The notes under the pieces are model-generated. The model was not told where the DNA came from, made no database searches, and was given only the letters and a program-made list of their open reading frames with translations. The position numbers and the translations under genes were made by a program. A stretch of 40,614 nucleotides of DNA from Dethiobacter sp. (GTDB taxonomy: Bacteria > Bacillota > Dethiobacteria > DTU022 > UBA8154): positions 1-40,614 of the forward strand of contig QZJM01000077.1 in assembly GCA_003605065.1 (NCBI GenBank), read 5' to 3'. Below, one piece after another: positions 32,898 to 40,614 of the stretch (within the stretch, counting starts at the first letter, position 1; each line of letters begins with the position of its first letter).

Positions 32898-34244
32898 ATC
32901 ATCGAAGCTATCCTGGAATGGTTCCACAATGTGGCTGTTGTTCTTCCTTTGACTTTTATTATTCTGGCCACGGGCCTCTACCTTACTTTCCGGCTGCGGC
33001 TGCTGCAGCTCAGGCGGTTTCCCTATATCCTGCGCCGCACCCTGGGCAGCCTGCTGCAGGCGGAAAAAGCCGGGCCTTCCGCCGGAGAAATCACTCCCTT
33101 CCAGGCCCTTGCCACTGCCCTGGCTGCCACCGTCGGCACAGGAAACATTGCCGGCGTGGCCACGGCTATTTTTTTAGGGGGACCGGGAGCTATTTTCTGG
33201 ATGTGGGTTTCTGCTTTTTTCGGCATGGCCATTAAGTACAGCGAGGTAGTCCTGGCTGTGCATTACCGCACCAGGGTCAGGGGCAGCATCGCCGGAGGCC
33301 CCATGTATTTCCTGGAAAGAGGCCTGCGTAAACCCTTTTTAGCCGTGCTTTTTGCTGTTTTCGGTTCACTGGCTGCTTTCGGCATTGGGAATATGGTGCA
33401 GGCCCATTCCGTAGCCGATGCCGTCAGGGTAACTTTCGGGTTCCCCGTTTACCTCACCGGTTTTTTCATGGCCCTGTTCAGCGCCATGATCATCCTGGGG
33501 GGCATCAGGCGCATCGCCCTCATCACCACCTCCATCGTGCCTTTTATGGCCTTTTTTTATCTAACGGGGAGCCTTTTTATCCTGGTATTTTTCCACCAGC
33601 AGATCCCCGCTGCCCTGGGATATATTTTTGCCGGAGCCTTCCAGGGCCAGGCGGCAGCAGGCGGTTTTGCCGGGGCTGCGGTCCTTAATGCCTGGCGTTT
33701 TGGCGTTTCCCGGGGAATCTTTACCAATGAGGCCGGCCTGGGGAGCGCCTCCATTGCCCACGCCGCGGCACGCACTCCTCACCCTGTCAGGCAGGGGCTC
33801 TGGGGAGTAATGGAGGTCTTTATCGATACACACGTAGTCTGTACCATGACGGCCCTGGTCCTGCTGGTCACGGGTGCCTGGCAAACAGGTCTTGAAGGCG
33901 CTCCCATGACGGTGGAAGCCTTTAACCGGGGATTGCCGGGAAACATAGGGCAGTACGTGGTGGCCATTGGCTTGATTTTTTTTGCTTTTTCCACGGTCCT
34001 GAGCTGGGCCTATTACGGGGAAAAATGCATGGAATATCTTTTGGGCAGCCGCTCCGTGCAGTTTTATCGCACTTTATGGATTATCGCCATCTTTATCGGC
34101 TCCCTGGGCGGGCTGCGCGCCCTGTGGCACCTGGCGGATATTTTAAACGGTCTGATGGCCTTTCCCAACCTGGTGGGACTTTTGGGCTTAAGCGGTGTGA
34201 TAACCAGGCTGACCAGAGAATATTTTTCCAGCAAATATAAATAA
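32898..34244 (+). CDS. Alanine/glycine:cation symporter (AGCS), non-standard start
   Basis: Integral membrane symporter of the AGCS (AlsT/DagA) family that imports alanine or glycine with sodium or protons. Family marks: LATALAATVGTGNIAGVATA, GGPGAIFWMWVSAFFGMA, IKYSEVVLAVHYR, GPMYFLERGL and GIFTNEAGLGSASIAHAAA. The start is unclear. The first standard start in frame, GTG 32931, has no ribosome site and cuts into helix 1. Homologous-looking N-terminal sequence IEAILEWFHN lies in frame upstream, beginning at ATC 32898, 6 bp after a perfect AGGAGG (32886-32891). Either AUC is used as start or an ATG has mutated or been misread. The C-terminus is normal. Confidence 0.85.
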   Translation: MIEAILEWFHNVAVVLPLTFIILATGLYLTFRLRLLQLRRFPYILRRTLGSLLQAEKAGPSAGEITPFQALATALAATVGTGNIAGVATAIFLGGPGAIFWMWVSAFFGMAIKYSEVVLAVHYRTRVRGSIAGGPMYFLERGLRKPFLAVLFAVFGSLAAFGIGNMVQAHSVADAVRVTFGFPVYLTGFFMALFSAMIILGGIRRIALITTSIVPFMAFFYLTGSLFILVFFHQQIPAALGYIFAGAFQGQAAAGGFAGAAVLNAWRFGVSRGIFTNEAGLGSASIAHAAARTPHPVRQGLWGVMEVFIDTHVVCTMTALVLLVTGAWQTGLEGAPMTVEAFNRGLPGNIGQYVVAIGLIFFAFSTVLSWAYYGEKCMEYLLGSRSVQFYRTLWIIAIFIGSLGGLRALWHLADILNGLMAFPNLVGLLGLSGVITRLTREYFSSKYK

Positions 34245-34246
34245 AA

Positions 34247-34268
34247 AAATCCTATGCAAAAAGGATTT
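34247..34268. terminator. Weak hairpin after the AGCS gene
   Basis: AAATCCT (34247-34253) / AGGATTT (34262-34268) with an 8-nt loop. The rightward side has only TTT; the T-rich side faces leftward. Probably a weak or partial terminator. Confidence 0.3.
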
Positions 34269-34331
34269 AACCTGATAAGGTAGAATAAAAAAGTTAAATT
34301 AAGCCGGATTTCGAGGGGTGTAAAACTCTGG

Positions 34332-35183
34332 ATGTGGGAACAGATTATGGCTGGCGCTACACACTTAAATGTGAGCTGGCGTGATATTATGGATATCGCT
34401 ATTGTCACCTATATACTGTACCGCCTTATTCTCCTCATCAGGGGCACCAGGGCGGAACAGCTGGTAAAGGGCCTGATCATTCTTTTAATTGCCTGGGTGA
34501 CCAGCGGGTTGCTGGGCTTCAGGACCATCAACTGGCTTTTACAGGGCTTGATGACTGTGGGCCTTATTGCTGTTCCTATTATCTTCCAGCCCGAATTAAG
34601 AAAAGCGCTGGAGCACCTGGGCCGGGGGAAATTATTTCAGAGGAACCTGTATGAATTTGAAGATGACGAATTCCGGGCACTACTGGAAGAACTTATGAAA
34701 GCCATACCAGTCCTTGTTAAGAAGAAGATCGGAGCCCTGGTTGTTTTAGAAAGGGAAACGGGGCTAAAAGATATTATTGAAACGGGCATCAAAATTGAAG
34801 GGGTAGTTACGGCGGAGCTTTTAATCAATATTTTTATGCCCCGCAGCCCCCTGCACGATGGTGCTGTAATTATCAGGGGAAACGTCATCGCCGCGGCGGG
34901 CTGTTTCCTGCCTTTAACGGAGAATCCCAATCTCAGCAAAGAGCTGGGAACAAGGCACCGGGCCGGAATGGGTATAACGGAGGTATCTGACGCCCTGGCC
35001 ATTATTATCTCCGAGGAGACCGGAGTTATCACCCTGGCCCATAACGGAAAGCTTACCCGGTACCTGGACGAAAAAACCCTGCGCAGCACTCTTTTAAACT
35101 TTTATTCCACTACCAAAAAGAAGAAATTCATACCCGGTATTTTCCCCTGGAGGTTTGGTGAACAAGATGGGGATGAAGTTTAA
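34332..35183 (+). CDS. cdaA: Diadenylate cyclase CdaA
   Basis: 283-aa membrane-bound diadenylate cyclase that makes c-di-AMP from two ATP. Three N-terminal helices (about 20-36, 45-62, 70-85) precede the DAC domain, in which the DGA motif (176-178, in SPLHDGAVII) and RHR motif (208-210, in GTRHRAG) bind ATP and metal. c-di-AMP controls potassium and osmolyte balance and wall homeostasis. First of the conserved Bacillota order cdaA-cdaR-glmM-glmS; it overlaps cdaR by about 29 bp. The ribosome site before ATG 34332 is distant (GAGGGGTG at 34313-34320); ATG 34347 is an alternative. Confidence 0.93.
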   Translation: MWEQIMAGATHLNVSWRDIMDIAIVTYILYRLILLIRGTRAEQLVKGLIILLIAWVTSGLLGFRTINWLLQGLMTVGLIAVPIIFQPELRKALEHLGRGKLFQRNLYEFEDDEFRALLEELMKAIPVLVKKKIGALVVLERETGLKDIIETGIKIEGVVTAELLINIFMPRSPLHDGAVIIRGNVIAAAGCFLPLTENPNLSKELGTRHRAGMGITEVSDALAIIISEETGVITLAHNGKLTRYLDEKTLRSTLLNFYSTTKKKKFIPGIFPWRFGEQDGDEV

Positions 35184-36093
35184 ATTTATGGAAAGCCCTA
35201 ACTTTATAAAGGTTCTGGCCTTTTTTCTGGCTTTGATACTCTGGTTCTTTGTGGCCGGGGACAGGCAGGATGTCCTGGGGCTGGAGGTGCGCCGGACTTT
35301 CAGCGGTATTCCCCTGACCTACCGCAACCTGGGCCAGGACCTGGTGATCGTGGGATTGGAGGAAAGCGTTACCCTGTCCCTGCAGGGTGTTCCCCAGGCC
35401 TTTGATGGGTTAACACCGGCCGACCTGGAAGCATATGTTGATCTTAACGGGAGGCGGGAAGGCCGCTATGAACTGCGTATCAATGCCGCCGCCCCGCGGG
35501 GCGTGAGTATTGTCAGCATCGAACCGGCCAAGGCCAATGTTCTCCTGGAAGACCTGGTTACCAGGCAGATGTCCGTGGAGGGCGAGCTGCTGGGTGAACC
35601 TGCCGGCGGCCTGATCGTTCAGGAAATCAACTTTACACCAACAGAAGTATTTATCAGGGGGCCGCGCCGCAAGGTAGATCTTACTAAGAAGGTTGTTTTC
35701 CGCCTCGATGTCAGCGGTACCGAGGGAAATACAATAGACAGCGCCAGGCTCTATCCCCTGGACGTCCGGGATAATTTCATCCAGGGTATAACCATCATTC
35801 CGGACAGCGTGGAGGTGGAGGTGCGTTTAACCCTGCCCCAAAAAGATCTGCCCGTGGAGGCCGTGTTCAGCAGTAACGGCAGGCGCGTGGAAACGGTCAT
35901 CGTGGAGCCTTCGGTGGTTACGGTAAAGGGACCCGGGCATCTCCTGGAGGAGATTACCTGCCTCTTTACGGAGGAGATTGACCTGAAGGAACGCGGCTCC
36001 GTCTTTACTGTGGATGTCCCCCTGGTATTTCCCCAAGGATTTGTTCCTCATAAAAATGATACCGTAAGTGTACGGGTCTACCTGGCCAACTAG
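35155..36093 (+). CDS. cdaR: YbbR-domain regulator of diadenylate cyclase
   Basis: 312-aa membrane protein with one N-terminal helix (FIKVLAFFLALILWFFVAG) and an extracytoplasmic part made of repeated YbbR beta domains (for example VTLSLQGVPQAFDGL, EVFIRGPRRKVD, VTVKGPGHLLEE). It binds and modulates CdaA in related bacteria. The start is ambiguous: TTG 35155, GTG 35158 (4 bp after GGAGG at 35149-35153) or ATG 35167; all lie inside cdaA, so translation is coupled. Confidence 0.88.
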   Translation: MVNKMGMKFKFMESPNFIKVLAFFLALILWFFVAGDRQDVLGLEVRRTFSGIPLTYRNLGQDLVIVGLEESVTLSLQGVPQAFDGLTPADLEAYVDLNGRREGRYELRINAAAPRGVSIVSIEPAKANVLLEDLVTRQMSVEGELLGEPAGGLIVQEINFTPTEVFIRGPRRKVDLTKKVVFRLDVSGTEGNTIDSARLYPLDVRDNFIQGITIIPDSVEVEVRLTLPQKDLPVEAVFSSNGRRVETVIVEPSVVTVKGPGHLLEEITCLFTEEIDLKERGSVFTVDVPLVFPQGFVPHKNDTVSVRVYLAN

Positions 36094-36177
36094 AGAGCAG
36101 GAAACGGAAACCAGCTGCCGGTGTCATTCGTCATTATTGTAAGGGATAAAGTAACTTTGAGCGGATAGGGTGAGCTT

Positions 36178-37521
36178 ATGAGAAAATTGTTTGGAACTGA
36201 CGGGATCCGCGGTGTGGCCAATAGCGAGCTGACCCCGGAACTGGCTTTTAAAATGGGGCGCATCGTGGCCTCCCTGCTGGGAAGCGGGGACAGCACCCCG
36301 CACCCCTTTTTTTTATTGGGAAGGGATACCCGCCTCTCCGGAACCATGCTGGAAGGGGCCCTGGCGGCCGGTATTACCTCTGCCGGCCTGGATGTACGCC
36401 TTTTAGGAATAGTTTCCACCCCGGCTGTAGCTTTTTTAACCGTACAGCTTAAAGCGGCCGGAGGTGTGATGATCTCCGCTTCTCACAACCCCGTACCGGA
36501 CAACGGCATTAAATTTTTTAACGGGCAGGGCTTCAAGCTGCCATCAGACCTGGAGGCGGAGGCGGAAAGGCTTTATTTCACGGGCGATGATCAGCTGCCC
36601 CGCCCCACGGGCAGGGATGTGGGCTGCTCTTTTCGAGCCGAAAAGGCGCTGCAGCACTACCTTTCTTTCCTTAAAAGGCAGGCTCCGGAGCTGAAAGGCC
36701 TTAAGATAGCCCTGGATTGTGCCCACGGCTCTCTGTGCAGGATAGCCCCCCGGCTGTACAGGGAACTGGGGGCGGAGGTAATTCCCCTCAGCAGCACTCC
36801 CCACGGGGGGAAAATAAATGTAAACTGCGGCTCCACCAACCCCGCTTCGCTGCAAAGGGCTGTGAAGGAAAAAGGAGCGCACCTGGGCCTGGCTTTCGAC
36901 GGCGACGGGGACCGCCTTATCGCCGTGGATGAAGGGGGACAGGTGGTGGATGGGGACACCATTATGGCTGTATGCGCCGCCTACCTTAAAGAAAAAAATA
37001 AGCTCCGCGGCGGCAGGATCGTGGCTACGGTCATGAGTAACGGCGGACTGGATCTGGCCGGGGAAGAGCACGGCTTTACAGTCTTGCGCACGGAAGTGGG
37101 GGACCGCTATGTCCTGGAAGAGATGCTGCGCGGGCATTACGTTTTAGGCGGCGAGCAGTCCGGCCACATTATTTTCTCCGATATAATGGCTGCGGGAGAC
37201 GGCCTTTTAACCTCCCTGCAGCTCTTAAAGGTGATGGTGGGGAAAGGCGAGCCCCTCTCCAGCCTGGCTGCCATCATGCGTCGCCTCCCCCAACTGCTGG
37301 TCAACTGCCGCGTCAAAAATAAAGAGGGCTGGGAAAAAAACCGGCACATCGCCGAAGCTGTTAAGGCGGCACAGGAGAAGATTGGCCGGGGCAGGGTCTT
37401 TATCAGGGCCTCGGGTACGGAGCCCCTCATCAGGATCATGCTGGAGGGGGAAGACAGTGCCCTCCTGGAGGGACTCTCCCGGGAGCTGGCCGCGACCGTG
37501 GAACAGGAAATGGGAGTATAG
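36178..37521 (+). CDS. glmM: Phosphoglucosamine mutase GlmM
   Basis: 447-aa alpha-D-phosphohexomutase that converts glucosamine-6-phosphate to glucosamine-1-phosphate for peptidoglycan synthesis. N-terminal GTDGIRGVAN, the phosphoserine loop ISASHNPVPDNGIKFF (Ser102 as the phosphorylated residue), the metal loop FDGDGDR, the sugar-specificity GGEQSGHII and the phosphate-binding RASGTEPLIRIM are all present. Length is normal (445-450). CdaA is regulated by direct contact with GlmM in some Bacillota, which explains the conserved gene order. Confidence 0.95.
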   Translation: MRKLFGTDGIRGVANSELTPELAFKMGRIVASLLGSGDSTPHPFFLLGRDTRLSGTMLEGALAAGITSAGLDVRLLGIVSTPAVAFLTVQLKAAGGVMISASHNPVPDNGIKFFNGQGFKLPSDLEAEAERLYFTGDDQLPRPTGRDVGCSFRAEKALQHYLSFLKRQAPELKGLKIALDCAHGSLCRIAPRLYRELGAEVIPLSSTPHGGKINVNCGSTNPASLQRAVKEKGAHLGLAFDGDGDRLIAVDEGGQVVDGDTIMAVCAAYLKEKNKLRGGRIVATVMSNGGLDLAGEEHGFTVLRTEVGDRYVLEEMLRGHYVLGGEQSGHIIFSDIMAAGDGLLTSLQLLKVMVGKGEPLSSLAAIMRRLPQLLVNCRVKNKEGWEKNRHIAEAVKAAQEKIGRGRVFIRASGTEPLIRIMLEGEDSALLEGLSRELAATVEQEMGV

Positions 37522-37616
37522 TATGAAATATAAAGATGGCACTTAATAGCGGTTTAAAGCATATCAATAAGTAAAAAAGCAGAGAGAAATATTACAAAAC
37601 TGGAGGATTAATCTAA

Positions 37617-39446
37617 ATGTGCGGAATTGTCGGATACATAGGACGGCAGATCGCCTATCCTATTCTCATTGAGGGCCTGAAGAAGCTGGAATACCGGGGC
37701 TACGATTCCGCAGGGGTGGCCTTACTCTGCCATGAAGGCTTAAAAGTTGTAAAGGCCAAAGGAGAAATAACTGTCCTGGAGGAAAAGGTGGGGCAGAGTT
37801 TTCCCGCGGGGAACATGGGCATCGGCCATACCCGCTGGGCCACGCACGGGGCTCCTTCCGATGTTAATGCCCATCCCCACTGCGCCTGTACCGAGGAATT
37901 TACGGTAGTCCATAACGGCATCATTGAGAACTACCGCGCCTTACGCCACTGGCTGGAAAGCGAGGGGCACCGTTTTTCTTCGGAAACCGATACGGAGGTC
38001 CTGGCACACCTGGTCGAGCATTACTATAACGGGGACCTGCTCAAAACGGTACAGGAAGCCATCAAAAAGGTGGAAGGCTCCTTTGCCATGGTGGTTATGT
38101 GCCGGGGGGAAAACGATAAACTGGTTTGTGCCCGTAGGGACAGCCCCCTGATCATCGGACTGGGGGAAGGGGAGAATTTTATCGCCTCCGATGTTCCCGC
38201 TGTCCTGAACTATACCCGCAAAATCTACATCCTGGAAGACGGGGAGTTCGCCGTGATCACCGCCTCTTCCGTGCAGATATGCTCTGCAGAATGCACCATG
38301 CTGCAAAAAGAAGTGCGGGAGATCACCTGGGATGCCGTCGCCGCCGAGAAAGGCGGTTTCCGGCATTTCATGCTCAAAGAAATTATGGAGCAGCCGCGGG
38401 CCCTGCGGGAAACGATGCGGGGACGGCTGCTGAACGGGGGCAGGGAGATCAACCTCTCCGAGTTGAACCTCACCCCCGAAGAAATAAATGATATCTCCAG
38501 AATCTATATCGTGGCCTGCGGCACGGCCTATCATGCCGGCCTGGTGGGCAAGTACGCCATGGAAAAGCTCCTGCGCCTCCCCGTAGAGGTCGACCTGGCC
38601 TCCGAATTCCGCTACCGCGACCCCCTGCTGGACGAAAAGACCATGGTCATCGTCATCAGCCAGTCCGGGGAAACGGCGGACACCCTGGCCGCTCTAAGGC
38701 TGGCCCGGAGCAGAGGCAACAAGGTCCTGGCCATTACTAACGTGGTGGGCAGCTCCGTGTCCCGGGAGGCCGACAAAGTCCTCTATACCTGGGCTGGCCC
38801 GGAAATCGCCGTGGCCTCCACCAAGGCATATCTTACACAGATCCTTTCCCTGTACCTGTTAACCCTTTACCTGGCCCAGGTGCGGGGCCTCCTGGACCGG
38901 CAGGAGCTGGAGAAGGCCGGAGAAGCTCTCTTCGCCCTCCCCGCCAAGGTGGAAGAGATCTTAAGCAGGGAAGTGGAGATCCAGGATATCGCCGCATACT
39001 TGAGCTGCTGGGAAAGCACTTTCTTCATCGGCAGGAACATGGACTTTGCCGTGGCTATGGAAGGCGCCCTGAAGCTCAAGGAAATTTCCTATATCCATGC
39101 CGAAGCGTACGCCTCCGGCGAGCTGAAGCACGGCACCCTGGCCCTGATCGTAGAGGGGATCCCCGTTATTGCTTTGGCCACCCAGAAAGATATCATCGAG
39201 AAATCCCTGAGCAATATCAAAGAGGTCAAGGCCAGGAACGGCTATGTGATCTGCCTGGCTCAGGAAGGCACCGAAGACCTGCAGAACGAAGTCGACCGGG
39301 TTTTCTACCTGCCTGCCACAGAAGACTTTCTCACACCCATTCTCTCCGTAGTCCCCCTGCAGCTCCTGTCCTACTACGCCGCCGTGGCCCGCTGCTGCCC
39401 GGTCGACAAGCCTCGTAATTTAGCCAAAAGCGTTACGGTGGAGTAG
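37617..39446 (+). CDS. glmS: Glucosamine-6-phosphate synthase GlmS
   Basis: 609-aa isomerizing glutamine--fructose-6-phosphate transaminase. The N-terminal nucleophile Cys2 (MCGIVGYIG) starts the glutaminase domain (to about 235; HTRWATHG, HNGIIENY), followed by two SIS domains that bind fructose-6-phosphate (CGTAYHAG, SQSGETADT, ASTKAYLTQ, SYIHAEAYASGELKHG). The C-terminus PRNLAKSVTVE is the conserved sequence whose DNA is recognised by TnsD of Tn7. The start follows GGAGG at 37602-37606. The 95-bp leader is too short for, and lacks the core of, a glmS ribozyme. A Tn7-like remnant follows directly. Confidence 0.95.
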   Translation: MCGIVGYIGRQIAYPILIEGLKKLEYRGYDSAGVALLCHEGLKVVKAKGEITVLEEKVGQSFPAGNMGIGHTRWATHGAPSDVNAHPHCACTEEFTVVHNGIIENYRALRHWLESEGHRFSSETDTEVLAHLVEHYYNGDLLKTVQEAIKKVEGSFAMVVMCRGENDKLVCARRDSPLIIGLGEGENFIASDVPAVLNYTRKIYILEDGEFAVITASSVQICSAECTMLQKEVREITWDAVAAEKGGFRHFMLKEIMEQPRALRETMRGRLLNGGREINLSELNLTPEEINDISRIYIVACGTAYHAGLVGKYAMEKLLRLPVEVDLASEFRYRDPLLDEKTMVIVISQSGETADTLAALRLARSRGNKVLAITNVVGSSVSREADKVLYTWAGPEIAVASTKAYLTQILSLYLLTLYLAQVRGLLDRQELEKAGEALFALPAKVEEILSREVEIQDIAAYLSCWESTFFIGRNMDFAVAMEGALKLKEISYIHAEAYASGELKHGTLALIVEGIPVIALATQKDIIEKSLSNIKEVKARNGYVICLAQEGTEDLQNEVDRVFYLPATEDFLTPILSVVPLQLLSYYAAVARCCPVDKPRNLAKSVTVE

Positions 39447-39469
39447 AGATAATAAAAGGATTACGTAGT

Positions 39470-39517
39470 TGATCAGATAAAATAAAGTTGTACACTAGAA
39501 AATAATGTTGGAAACTA
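39470..39517 (+). repeat. Tn7-like transposon end with two TnsB-type boxes
   Basis: Two tandem 19-bp repeats, AAAATAAAGTTGTACACTA (39479-39497) and AAAATAATGTTGGAAACTA (39499-39517), agree in 16 of 19 positions and start 20 bp apart. They resemble the TnsB-binding repeats of Tn7 ends (AAAATAG..GGAACT type, from memory). A possible terminus TGATCAGA begins at 39470, 23 bp after the glmS stop, the position where Tn7 inserts. The terminal dinucleotide pattern TGT is not exact. Confidence 0.55.
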
Positions 39518-39518
39518 A

Positions 39519-40241
39519 AAAAAAGTCGGTATTAATGTTGATGATGATGTTAGGAGGATATTTCGGGTAGCTATTCAACTGTACTATAACAACAAAAATA
39601 AAGCCCCTTTGAAACGGGCCTATGACTTAATGATTGAAAAACACTTTAATAATGGATACCGTGAGGAAGGAAACATCAAGATTCCTATTCTGCCCGTTGC
39701 TTCGGAACTACCAACCTTTGGACAGTTTCGTTATTGGTATGCTAAGGAATTAGACTTGCGCCAATCGATTACTGCCAGGGAAGGTAAACGTGGGTTTGTT
39801 TTGCGGCACCGGGCCGTATTAGGAAACTCGACACGGATGGCCATAGGCCCGGGGTCGATCTATCGAATTGACGCTACAATAGCCGATGTATACCTGGTAA
39901 GCAGCTTTGACCGCTCAATGATTATCGGAAGACCTGTAATCTATATGGTGATCGATGTTTTTAGCCGGATGATTACTGGATTATACATTGGTCTGGAAGG
40001 ACCTAGCTGGATTGGGGCAATGATGGCTTTGGCCAATGCAACCATGGACAAGGTTGCCTTTTGTGCCGAGTTCGGTATTGAAATATCCGGCCAAGAATGG
40101 CCTTGCCATTACCTCCCGGAGACCATCCTGGCAGACCGGGGAGAATTGGAAGGAGTCAATACAGATAATCTGGTGGATTCCCTGAACATTGCGGTAGCCA
40201 ATACACCTCCATATCGTGGCCATAGACAATTCCTGCAGTAA
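39519..40241 (+). pseudogene. Truncated Tn7-type TnsB transposase
   Basis: Fragment of a DDE transposase of the TnsB/Mu family. In-frame coding-like sequence begins after a stop at 39516 (RRIFRVAIQLYYNNKNKAPL) and continues through TTG 39609. Counting from 39609, the RNase-H-fold catalytic Asp88 (YRIDATIAD) and Asp176 ([10 protein letters not shown]) are 88 residues apart, as in E. coli TnsB (D273/D361, from memory). [20 protein letters not shown] and [15 protein letters not shown] are strongly TnsB-like. Homology stops at NTPPYR; the reading then runs GHRQFLQ to a stop. The third catalytic residue, a Glu expected about 35 residues after Asp176, is lost, as are the N-terminal and C-terminal domains. 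It cannot be active. It sits immediately behind glmS. Confidence 0.8.
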
Positions 40242-40614
40242 GCGAGTTAAACGAAAGTAGTGGGTTTTAAACCCACGCCGGCAGGCTTCGCTGCCAAAGG
40301 CACAAGCCAGGTAGGTTTTCCCGGTTCCGGTACATCACTGTTCGTGAGATCATCGGCCCAAATTTCGACGTATTCGGCGAGTTGCAAAAATGCTGGAACA
40401 ATGCTATGAACAAGGTACCATAAGGTGGCAAAGGCTACCCTCCTGGGAAAAGCAAGTTCAAAAAGCTAGACCTTTCAGCGGCATAAGCGATGCATATGTC
40501 TGTCATCTTAAAAAGCTAGCGTGAGTTTACTAAACCTATCCAGGAAATAGCGATTATTCCAGCATTTACGGCACTTACAGCGTATAAACTAAAATAAAAA
40601 TAACTTAAACATTG
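40242..40614. other. Decayed sequence after the TnsB fragment
   Basis: No intact gene. Features seen: a palindrome GTGGGTTTTAAACCCAC (40260-40276), a short hairpin GGCAG/CTGCC beside it (40280-40295), and short open stretches in different frames that look protein-like ([51 protein letters not shown]). The first faintly recalls a nucleotide-binding loop lacking its lysine. These may be remains of other transposon genes such as tnsC, but I cannot assign them. The final 40 bp are very AT-rich. Confidence 0.3.

Noticed and set aside
37522-37616. glmS ribozyme upstream of glmS
   Set aside because: The gap is only 95 bp, shorter than the roughly 150-nt ribozyme plus leader, and the conserved core sequence is not visible.
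40257-40261. Second GTAGT as the target-site duplication partner of 39465-39469
   Set aside because: A 5-mer recurs easily by chance in 800 bp and the sequence before it does not look like a transposon end.
40570-40614. Further TnsB-like boxes at the right edge (ATAAACTAAAATAAAAATAA region)
   Set aside because: Similarity is limited to AT-richness; no two aligned repeats are visible before the window ends.

Overview
The window looks like a chromosomal segment of an anaerobic, endospore-forming member of the Bacillota, class Clostridia (Peptococcaceae/Desulfotomaculum/Moorella-like by gene content). The basis is a spore-cortex amidase of the CwlD type, the cdaA-cdaR-glmM-glmS block, Shine-Dalgarno sequences close to AGGAGG, frequent TTG and GTG starts, an AmmeMemoRadiSam gene set, and many acyl-CoA and decarboxylase genes. 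The species cannot be read from the sequence. No rRNA, tRNA or CRISPR array was recognised.

Layout. (1) 1-7080: an acyl-CoA activation and thiolase island. It holds a CaiC-like ligase, an acetyl-CoA-synthetase-like gene broken by two frameshifts, a DUF35 zinc-ribbon protein, a thiolase, a second thiolase-like protein that has lost both catalytic cysteines, and a 160-bp remnant of a second copy of the ligase, closed by a terminator. (2) 7084-14566: a putative glycoside hydrolase lipoprotein, a decayed membrane-protein gene, a helical protein of unknown role, an MBL-fold hydrolase, an amino-acid permease, a fold-back element, and a leftward LemA-HtpX-Hsp20 protein-quality-control group. (3) 14730-25574: the most distinctive part. 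A near-ideal sigma-A promoter carrying a 14-bp palindrome drives UbiD, a PaaK-like ligase and a second UbiD, followed by a TAXI-type TRAP binding protein, a fused TRAP permease, a fumarate-reductase-like flavoprotein and its iron-sulfur partner. A convergent TetR regulator has a diverged copy of the same palindrome in its own upstream region. (4) 25841-39446: an MFS transporter, a YfcE-like phosphoesterase, CwlD, a FadD-like ligase, the AmmeMemoRadiSam trio, an AGCS symporter, then cdaA-cdaR-glmM-glmS. (5) 39447-40614: directly downstream of glmS, a truncated Tn7-type TnsB transposase behind two tandem repeats that look like TnsB-binding sites.

How the parts fit. The region-3 genes form a plausible single catabolic regulon: a carboxylate is imported by the TRAP system, activated by the PaaK-like ligase and/or (de)carboxylated by two prFMN-dependent UbiD enzymes, with a soluble fumarate-reductase-like pair reducing or oxidising a double bond, all under a TetR repressor. 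The substrate is unknown; an aromatic or unsaturated carboxylic acid is the simplest guess. No UbiX (prFMN synthase) lies in the window. Region 1 would process acyl-CoA thioesters by thiolysis. The glmS-adjacent remnant is best read as the scar of a Tn7-like element inserted at the classical attTn7 position.
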